Below are positions 5,616 through 11,104 of a DNA stretch of 11,104 nucleotides, piece by piece; position 1 is the stretch's first letter, and every line of letters begins with the position of its first letter. This DNA comes from JALSIF01 sp026981635 [NCBI: bacterium] (GTDB lineage Bacteria > 4484-113 > JALSIF01). Made by a program: the position numbers and the translations under genes. Where the stretch lies: contig JALSIF010000275.1 in assembly GCA_026981635.1 (NCBI GenBank), positions 1-11,104 of the forward strand, given 5' to 3'. Below the pieces are notes generated by a model. The model worked only from the letters and a program-made list of their open reading frames with translations, did no database searches and was not told the origin of the DNA.

Positions 5616-7439
5616 ATGAACCTGGCGCTGCTTACGGTCCTGGTGATGGGTGTGCTCTATCTGGGCTACCGCTTCTACGCCCCCTATATCGCCCGCATCC
5701 TGGGGGAGGACGACCGGCGCAAGACCCCGGCGGTGGAGATCAACGACGGGCTGGACTACTGCCCCTGCTCCCGGCCTGTCCTCTTCTCCCACCACTTTGC
5801 CACCATCGCCGGGGCGGGGCCCATCGTGGGGCCCACCCTGGCGGCGGTCTATGGGGTGGTGCCGGCCATGCTCTGGATCGTGCTGGGGGGCATCCTCTTT
5901 GGGGCGGTCCACGACTACGTCTCCATGTATGCCTCCATTCGCCACCGGGGGCGCTCCATCCCCCAGATCACCTCCCGATACGGGGGCAAGCTTGGCTTCG
6001 GGCTGTTTATCGGCTTTGCCATCCTGGCCCTGATCCTGGTAAACGCCATCTTCCTCAAGCTCTCCGTCCAGGCGCTGGTCTCGGTGATCCCGGCCGCCTT
6101 CGTCAACTTTGACCCTGGCCAGTTTGCCTGGACCAGCCGGCTGGTGATGGAGGATGGCTCCTTCCGGGTGGGAGGGATTGCCACCACCTCGGTGATCGTA
6201 ATCTCCCTGGTGGCGCCGGTGATGGGCTACTTCCTCTATGTAAGGAAGGTGAGCACCAAGATCATGCTGCCCATCGCCCTGGGGGTGGCGGTGCTCTCCT
6301 TTGTGGTGGGGCTCTACTACCCGGTGAGCTTTACCGGCCTTGACCGGGCCACGGTGATGGCCATCTGGACCGGGGTGCTTGCGGTATACACCCTGTTTGC
6401 CGCCGCCCTGCCCATCTGGCTCTTGCTTGAGCCGCGCGACTTCATAAACAGCTTCGTGCTCTACATCGGCATCTTTGGCCTGCTGGTGGGGGCGCTCGTT
6501 GCCGGCCTCAGCGGGGCTACGGTGGGAGGCGAGGGGACCCTGCCCCTGTTTAGCGTGGGGCGGGGGACCGAGATCCTGGGGCCCATCTTTCCTCTGCTCT
6601 TTATCACCATCGCCTGTGGAGCCCTCTCCGGCTTCCACAGCCTGGTGGCCAGCGGCACCACCGCCAAGGGGATAAGCGTTGAGTCGGATGCCCGCCGCAT
6701 CGGCTACGGCTCCATGGTGGTGGAGTCGGCCTTCGCCTTCCTGGTGCTCATAGCCATTGCGGTGGGGCTGGGGGCGGCGGGCTACTTCGGCGCCAGCGGC
6801 ATCGTCTGGCCCACCGAGCCGGGGATGCAGAAGAACCCGGTGCTGGGCTTTGCCATGGGCTTCGGTGGCCTGCTCCACCAGGCCCTCCCCTTCATCCCCC
6901 TGCCCCTGCTCATCGTATTTGGCATGCTGATGCTGGAGGGCTTCCTCATCACCACCCTGGACTCGGCGGTGCGCCTCAATCGCTACCTGCTGGAAGAGGT
7001 GTGGATGATGGCCTTTAAGAACCCGCCCAAGTGGCTGATGAGCTACTGGTTCAACACCCTGCTAAGCGTCATTGCCATGGTGGGGCTGGCGGTATCGGGC
7101 GGGGTGGAGGCCCTCTGGCCGGTCTTCGGCACCGCCAACCAGCTTTTGGGGGCCCTCACCCTCACCGTGCTCAGCCTCTGGCTGATCACCATCCGCAAGC
7201 CGGCCTGGTTTACCGTAATACCTGCCCTGTTCATGATCGCCACCACCCTGACCAGCCTGGTGGAGATGCTATGGAAGCACGCCGGGCTGAGCGGGGCGCC
7301 GGCCAACCCGGTGCTTCTGGTGGCCGATGCGGTCCTGCTCGTCTTTGCCCTGGGGGTGATTGTGGTGGCGGTGGTGCGCATCTTTGGGCGGGGAGCGGGG
7401 AAGACTGCCGAGCCTGAGCCCCAGCCGGCCGAAGCGTGA
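5616..7439 (+). CDS. cstA: CstA-family carbon-starvation / peptide transporter
   Basis: Polytopic inner-membrane protein of the CstA/BtsT family, whose characterised members take up peptides or pyruvate when carbon is scarce. The 607-residue protein carries the family hallmarks: NDGLDYCPCSRPVLFSHHFATIAGAGPI split around residues 43-70, GPTLAAVYG (72-80), GALSGFHSLVASGTTAK near 332-348, a GFLITTLDSAVRLNRYLLEE region near 440-460, and WPVFGTANQLLGALTL near 500-515. Most of the rest is hydrophobic helices, perhaps 15 or more. It is about 100 residues shorter than Escherichia coli CstA, lacking the long C-terminal part and ending in a Pro/Glu-rich tail. The ATG has GAGGTGAC at 5603-5610, 5 nt upstream. 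birA begins 17 bp after the stop, so the two may be co-transcribed. The substrate cannot be predicted from the sequence. Confidence 0.95.
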   Translation: MNLALLTVLVMGVLYLGYRFYAPYIARILGEDDRRKTPAVEINDGLDYCPCSRPVLFSHHFATIAGAGPIVGPTLAAVYGVVPAMLWIVLGGILFGAVHDYVSMYASIRHRGRSIPQITSRYGGKLGFGLFIGFAILALILVNAIFLKLSVQALVSVIPAAFVNFDPGQFAWTSRLVMEDGSFRVGGIATTSVIVISLVAPVMGYFLYVRKVSTKIMLPIALGVAVLSFVVGLYYPVSFTGLDRATVMAIWTGVLAVYTLFAAALPIWLLLEPRDFINSFVLYIGIFGLLVGALVAGLSGATVGGEGTLPLFSVGRGTEILGPIFPLLFITIACGALSGFHSLVASGTTAKGISVESDARRIGYGSMVVESAFAFLVLIAIAVGLGAAGYFGASGIVWPTEPGMQKNPVLGFAMGFGGLLHQALPFIPLPLLIVFGMLMLEGFLITTLDSAVRLNRYLLEEVWMMAFKNPPKWLMSYWFNTLLSVIAMVGLAVSGGVEALWPVFGTANQLLGALTLTVLSLWLITIRKPAWFTVIPALFMIATTLTSLVEMLWKHAGLSGAPANPVLLVADAVLLVFALGVIVVAVVRIFGRGAGKTAEPEPQPAEA

Positions 7440-7456
7440 GTCTCTGCTAGCCTAGG

Positions 7457-8275
7457 TTGCCCTTGGGTGCACTGGCCAGAGAGCTTGGGCGGAGATTTCC
7501 CCAGCTTGAGGTGGTGCACCTTGCTGAGGTGGACTCCACCCAGAGCTTCCTGCGCCGCCGGATTGGGCAGCGGGGGGAGCTCGGTCGCCCCGTGCTGGTT
7601 CTGGCCCAGCACCAGACGGCGGGGCGGGGAAGCTGGGGGAGAAGCTGGCAGGACACCCCCGGGGAGGCACTGCTCATGAGCCTGGGGGCAAGGCTCAGTT
7701 TCAAACCCACCCCACTCCTCTCCCTGGCCGCCTGCGCGGCGGTGGGGCGGGGGCTGATGAGGGCCTTCCCCGAGCTTGAGGAGCGGTTCTTCTTCAAGTG
7801 GCCAAACGACCTCATCCTGGAGGACAGGAAGGTGGGGGGGACCCTTACCGAGATCGTGCGCCGCCACGCCATCGTGGGGGTGGGGATCAACCTGGGCTGC
7901 CTGCCATCTTTGCGGGAGCCGCCCCCCCTGCCGCCTACCTCCCTCACCCTGGAGCTGGGGAGAAGGGTTGAGCTTTCGGCGGAGCTTGTCGTCCCGTTGG
8001 TGGAGGAGCTGTTGGGGCTGGTGGGGCTTGGAGATGAGCGGGCGGGGGAGAGGATTGGGGAGCTGGTGGAGTTCTTTGCCGGCCGCGAGTGGTCCCAGAG
8101 AAGGGAGCTTCCGGTGACGGTGGAGGGGATGCGGGTGACCGCCCTGGTGAAGGGAGTTGATCCCGAGACGGGTGAGCTAATCCTCACCAAGGGGGGTAGA
8201 GAGATTAGGGTGATGAGTTATCAGCAGGTGCTGGAGCGCCCCTCCCCCGGCGACGAGGAGGGAGGGGAAGGCTAG
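7457..8275 (+). CDS. birA: Biotin--[acetyl-CoA-carboxylase] ligase, catalytic-only (class I)
   Basis: Activates biotin with ATP and attaches it to the carrier lysine of biotin-dependent carboxylases in the cytoplasm. The 272-residue protein contains EVDSTQ (24-29), the biotin/AMP loop TAGRGSWGRSW (54-64), KWPNDL (114-119), KVGGTLTE (125-132) with the catalytic Lys125, and GVGINLG (141-147). The C-terminal 50 residues fit the small SH3-like domain. No N-terminal winged helix precedes the catalytic domain, so it should not act as a biotin-operon repressor. The start is uncertain: TTG at 7457 is the earliest, TTG at 7463 is also in frame and is better spaced from a weak TAGG, and no in-frame ATG precedes the conserved region. 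The stop codon directly abuts the hflX start, implying co-transcription. The last 10 or so residues are Gly/Glu-rich because hflX's ribosome-binding site lies in them. Confidence 0.95.
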   Translation: MPLGALARELGRRFPQLEVVHLAEVDSTQSFLRRRIGQRGELGRPVLVLAQHQTAGRGSWGRSWQDTPGEALLMSLGARLSFKPTPLLSLAACAAVGRGLMRAFPELEERFFFKWPNDLILEDRKVGGTLTEIVRRHAIVGVGINLGCLPSLREPPPLPPTSLTLELGRRVELSAELVVPLVEELLGLVGLGDERAGERIGELVEFFAGREWSQRRELPVTVEGMRVTALVKGVDPETGELILTKGGREIRVMSYQQVLERPSPGDEEGGEG

Positions 8276-9466
8276 GTGGCGGTGAGCTTTGACAGCCTGG
8301 TGGGGCGGCTGCGGGGAAAGACTGCCCTGCTGGTCTATCCCTACCCCAAGCTCAACGGTGCCCGCCCGCCGGGCCGGGCCCTCAGGGAGGAGTTTGCCCT
8401 GCTTGCAGAAAGCTGTGGGCTTCTGGTGGTGGGGAGCTACCTGCCTGGTATCGGCCGGATCAACCCGGCAACCTACCTTGGCCGGGGACAGGTGGAGAAA
8501 GTGAGGCGGATGGCCGAGGAGCTTTCCGCCCAGGTGGTGGTGCTTGCTGCCCCCATCACCCCGGTCCACCAGCGCAACCTGGAGGAGCGGCTGGGCCGGC
8601 TGGTAATCGGGCGAAGCGAGCTCATCTTCCAGGTCTTCATGGACCGCGCCCACACACACGAGGGGAGGGTGCAGGTGGAGCTGGCCCGGCTGCGCTATGA
8701 CCTGCCCCGCATCAGCATGCTGATTGAGGAGCAGAGCCGCACCGGCGGCGGTATCGGCACGGTGGGTCCTGGCCAGACCACGGTGGAGGTGCTGAGGACC
8801 CGGGTGCGCCGCCGCATCCGCCAGCTGGAAAACCAGATTGAGAAGCTGCGCCGGGGAAGGGACACCCGCCGCAAGCGGAGGGTAAGGAGCGCCCTGCCCC
8901 TGGCCGCCCTGGTGGGCTATACCAACGTGGGCAAGTCCACCCTGTTTAACCGGCTCACCTCGGCGGAGGTGGAGGTGGATGACCGCTACTTCGCCACCCT
9001 GGACCCGACGGTGCGGCGGATGGGTCTGCCCGACGGTCGCTCGCTGCTCATCACCGACACGGTGGGCTTTATCCATGAGCTGCCCGAAGAATTGATGGAC
9101 GCCTTCCGTGCCACCCTGGACGAGCTCAGCCTGGCCAGCTTCCTCATCGTGGTGGAGGATCTCGCCACCGAGGGGTGGGAGGAGCGGCTCAACTCGGTGG
9201 AGAAGGTGCTTGCCGAGCTTCAGGTGGACCGCCTGCCCAGGCTTCTGGTCTTTAACAAGGTTGACCTGGTGGATGACCCCCTGGTGCTGGCCGAGGCGCG
9301 CAGCCGCTACCCGGAAGCCCTGCTGGTTTCCGCCCGCACCAGCGAGGGGATCGGCGAGCTCATCCTTAGGCTGATGGAGATGGTGGATGGGCTTGCCCCC
9401 CAGCGGGGGGTCAGCCGGACAGGTCTTCCCAGCTCACCCGATCGCCCGCCTTTACCGGCCGGATAA
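8276..9466 (+). CDS. hflX: HflX-family GTPase
   Basis: HflX proteins bind the 50S subunit and split or rescue stalled ribosomes under stress. The 396-residue product has the N-terminal HflX domain with PATYLGRGQVEKV (64-76), QRNLEERLG (99-107), the RVQVELARLRYDLPR block (131-145) and RTGGGIGTVGPGQTTVE (155-171). A coiled, Arg-rich linker follows, then the G domain: G1 GYTNVGKST (214-222), G2-region FATLDPTVR (239-247), G3 DTVGF (261-265), G4 NKVD (327-330) and G5 SAR (352-354). GPGQTTVE replaces the more usual GPGETQLE, so this may be a divergent branch. The GTG start abuts the birA stop, with GGAGGGG at 8261-8267. Family similarity ends near residue 372; the last 25 residues (Pro/Ser/Arg-rich) are mostly encoded antisense to the convergent neighbour's 3' end, overlapping it by 56 bp. 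Confidence 0.95.
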   Translation: MAVSFDSLVGRLRGKTALLVYPYPKLNGARPPGRALREEFALLAESCGLLVVGSYLPGIGRINPATYLGRGQVEKVRRMAEELSAQVVVLAAPITPVHQRNLEERLGRLVIGRSELIFQVFMDRAHTHEGRVQVELARLRYDLPRISMLIEEQSRTGGGIGTVGPGQTTVEVLRTRVRRRIRQLENQIEKLRRGRDTRRKRRVRSALPLAALVGYTNVGKSTLFNRLTSAEVEVDDRYFATLDPTVRRMGLPDGRSLLITDTVGFIHELPEELMDAFRATLDELSLASFLIVVEDLATEGWEERLNSVEKVLAELQVDRLPRLLVFNKVDLVDDPLVLAEARSRYPEALLVSARTSEGIGELILRLMEMVDGLAPQRGVSRTGLPSSPDRPPLPAG

Positions 9467-10388
9467 GCTGCCGGCCCACCACCTCACCGATGCGGTCGGG
9501 GCTGATCCCGCCGGCGGGGCGAAGGGGGATGAGATCCTCCTCCCTGAGTTCGTGGCCCGCGGGCAGGTCGCGGGCAAAGTAGAGGGAGCGGCGGGCGATC
9601 CTGGCTACCTCCTGCTCGGCCTGGCTCACCTGCTCAGGCTCAGCAGAGAGCATCTCCTCCAGCTCCCTTACCGCCCTGACCAGGGCGGAAAGCTCCCCCG
9701 GGTCGGCGGAGAGGGCGATGTCTGGCCCCTGCTGCCTCTCCTTGTCCAGGCAGAAGTGCTTCTCCAGCACCCTGGCCCCCAGGGCCACCGCCGCCAGGCA
9801 GGCGTGGATGCCGATGGTGTGGTCGGAGTAGCCAACCTCAAAGCCCAGCTCGGCGAGCCTGGTTATCCGGCGCAGGCGGGCCTCGCCCGGTGGGGTGGGG
9901 TATAGGCTCACGCAGTGGAGCAGGGTGACCTGGCTGGCCCCCGCCTCCCGGGCCACCTCCCCGGCGCGGCGGGCCTCCTTAAGGGTGCCCATGCCGGTGG
10001 AGATGATCAGGTGTTTGCCGGTCTGGGCGCAGGCCCGGATCAGGGGGTGGTTGGTAAGATCCCCGGAGGCGATCTTGTAGCGCCCCACCCCCAGCTCCTC
10101 CAGCATCCCCACCATCTCCACATCAAAGGGGGTGGAAAGAAGCTCTATCCCCAGCTCGTCGGCCACCTGCTTCAGGTGGTGGTGGTCGGCGGGGGAAAGC
10201 TCCACCGAGGAGAAGAGGGCCACCTGGTCGGCCGCCTCCCGGGGGTGGGCCAGGCCGGTGGCCCGAAAGCTCTGCAGCTTTACCGCATCGGCCCCCGCCC
10301 GGTGGGCGGCGCGGATCATCTCCTCGGCCAGCTCAACCTTTCCCCCGTGGTTTATCCCCAGCTCGGCGATGATGAAGACCCGCTCCAT
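9411..10388 (-). CDS. neuB: N-acetylneuraminate (sialic-acid) synthase family protein with C-terminal SAF domain (NeuB/SpsE-like)
   Basis: Condenses phosphoenolpyruvate with an N-acetylated amino sugar to a nine-carbon sialic-acid-type sugar (neuraminic, legionaminic or pseudaminic), used on surface polysaccharides or glycoproteins. The 325-residue length is normal. The TIM-barrel part shows AELGINHGG (8-16), AVKLQSF (35-41), KIASGDL (105-111), STGMG (130-134), LLHCVSLYPTP (156-166), GYSDHTIG (186-193) and EKHFCLD (209-215). Residues 265-322 form the SAF (antifreeze-like) domain, with RRSLYFARDLPAGHELREEDL and RPAGGISP. Which sugar is made cannot be told; no epimerase or CMP-sugar synthetase gene is visible. 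The ATG at 10388 has no clear Shine-Dalgarno but a GATAAT 9 nt upstream. The gene for a membrane protein lies 44 bp upstream on the same strand, and the 3' end overlaps hflX. Confidence 0.94.
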   Translation of the reverse strand: MERVFIIAELGINHGGKVELAEEMIRAAHRAGADAVKLQSFRATGLAHPREAADQVALFSSVELSPADHHHLKQVADELGIELLSTPFDVEMVGMLEELGVGRYKIASGDLTNHPLIRACAQTGKHLIISTGMGTLKEARRAGEVAREAGASQVTLLHCVSLYPTPPGEARLRRITRLAELGFEVGYSDHTIGIHACLAAVALGARVLEKHFCLDKERQQGPDIALSADPGELSALVRAVRELEEMLSAEPEQVSQAEQEVARIARRSLYFARDLPAGHELREEDLIPLRPAGGISPDRIGEVVGRQLIRPVKAGDRVSWEDLSG

Positions 10389-10397
10389 GGCAGTGAG

Positions 10398-10403
10398 ATT
10401 ATC
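10398..10403 (-). promoter_or_regulatory. Candidate -10 element for neuB, possible leaderless start
   Basis: On the - strand GATAAT matches TATAAT at 5 of 6 positions and ends 9 nt before the ATG. A very weak TTCGCT lies 17 bp further upstream. The spacing repeats the arrangement seen before rarA and the lipoprotein gene, so neuB may have its own short-leader or leaderless transcript in addition to read-through from the gene upstream. Confidence 0.35.
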
Positions 10404-10432
10404 GGCCCGGGGGAGGGGAAAGCGAAGCCCGG

Positions 10433-11104
10433 CTACTGGTCGTAGCTTAGGATCAGACGGGGGTAGACGAGGATCAGCTCTTCCTCCTCCACCTCAAGCT
10501 GTCTGGCGATGGCCCGCTTGATGGGGGCGGCGTAGCTCTGGTAGACCCTTTTGGTGGGGACGAGGCCGAAGAGGAGGATGCGCTCACCCACCCCGAGCCG
10601 CTCTGGCCGGTCATCGGGGGAGAGGAAGCGGGAGAGCAGGGGAACCACCACCCGCTGGCGCTCACCCAGCACCAGGTAGCTCACCACCGGCTCGTCCCAC
10701 TGGGGCAGGCTCTGGCCGTCGTAGGCCACGGTGCCCCGGCGGCTGATGGGGGCGGAGAAGACCAGGTAGCTTCCCGCGTAGGTCTGCTGGGTGGCCCCTT
10801 CCAGGGCAGCAAGATCAATGGAGCGGTCGGCCCGCCGGCGAATCTCCGCCTCGTCCATGAAGGCGAGGGACTCGTAGGCCGCCCGCACCTCGGGGGAGGC
10901 CACCCTGGGTCCCTGCCTGCCCACCGTGGCGTAGAAGATGGCGAGGAAGAGGAGGGAGAAGGCAACGCTGCCCAGGAGGACCAGCAGCCCCTCCCGGAGG
11001 GGGTTGGTGCCCAGGTGCATGGTGTCGGGGGTGCGCCGGGCGACGATCTCCGGGTCGCCCACATTCACCCCCAGCTGGGGCGGGGCGGCCTCCCGCACCC
11101 TAAC
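10433..11104 (-). CDS. Unrecognised single-pass membrane protein (5' end possibly outside window)
   Basis: I do not recognise this family. The frame is open to the right edge; the earliest start inside the window is GTG at 11098 (221 residues), and the true start may lie outside. From that GTG, a basic/polar N-terminal region of about 35 residues is followed by one strong hydrophobic helix, LLVLLGSVAFSLLFLAIFY (38-56). The remaining roughly 160 residues are soluble and mixed alpha/beta, probably outside the cytoplasm given arginines on the N-terminal side. The soluble part includes DEAEIRRRADRSIDLAALEGA and strand-like YLVFSAPI, RQRVVVPLL and RILLFGLV. There are no cysteines and no catalytic motif I can name. 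It ends with TAG at 10433-10435, 44 bp before neuB on the same strand, so the two may be linked in an envelope or glycan role, but this is context only. Confidence 0.75.
   Translation of the reverse strand, partial: VRVREAAPPQLGVNVGDPEIVARRTPDTMHLGTNPLREGLLVLLGSVAFSLLFLAIFYATVGRQGPRVASPEVRAAYESLAFMDEAEIRRRADRSIDLAALEGATQQTYAGSYLVFSAPISRRGTVAYDGQSLPQWDEPVVSYLVLGERQRVVVPLLSRFLSPDDRPERLGVGERILLFGLVPTKRVYQSYAAPIKRAIARQLEVEEEELILVYPRLILSYDQ

Noticed and set aside
5556-6878. Long open frame antisense to cstA
   Set aside because: His/Gly/Asp-rich antisense shadow of conserved CstA codons in a GC-rich gene; no motif.
8177-9076. Long open frame antisense to hflX
   Set aside because: Shadow of the conserved HflX coding frame; composition is not protein-like.

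Overview
The window is a stretch of a GC-rich bacterial chromosome, mostly housekeeping genes, with one AT-rich restriction-modification insert near the left end. Bacterial features are the Fe/Mn superoxide dismutase, RarA, CstA, BirA and HflX families, and two tRNA genes with encoded CCA ends. The genus cannot be read from the sequence. High GC and Arg/Glu-rich proteins are compatible with a thermophilic or deep-branching lineage, but this is a weak guess. Several genes have a -10-like hexamer only 8-9 nt before a GTG or ATG start, which suggests that leaderless mRNAs may be common here.

Left part (1-2487, + strand): the 3' end of a Mn-type superoxide dismutase, then a methyltransferase gene and a restriction endonuclease gene. 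The methyltransferase is a beta-class DNA-adenine enzyme of the DpnA type, and the endonuclease is of the DpnII/MboI type, so the pair should form a GATC-specific type II system. GC content falls from about 55% in the first half of the methyltransferase gene to about 32-38% in its last 100 bp and in the endonuclease gene. Flanking genes look well above 60%. This points to horizontal acquisition.

Region 2488-3037 lies between the endonuclease gene and rarA, which converge on it. I find no gene there, but it holds several perfect hairpins and short direct repeats.

Middle part: rarA (- strand; AAA+ ATPase acting at stalled replication forks) is divergent from a predicted envelope lipoprotein with a BamE-like motif, across a 59-bp gap with face-to-face promoter-like elements. 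Then come tRNA-Cys and tRNA-Val on the - strand, with a recognisable promoter. That promoter lies back to back with the one for cstA, a CstA-family transporter.

Right part: cstA, birA (biotin protein ligase without a repressor domain) and hflX (ribosome-associated GTPase) follow one another closely on the + strand and may be co-transcribed. hflX runs 56 bp into the 3' end of a convergent sialic-acid-synthase-family gene (NeuB/SpsE). Upstream of that gene on the - strand is an unrecognised single-pass membrane protein that reaches the right edge of the window.

The most distinctive items are the compact GATC system with only a DpnA-type methyltransferase visible, and the structured 550-bp convergent spacer. 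I found no clear evidence of an entirely new system.
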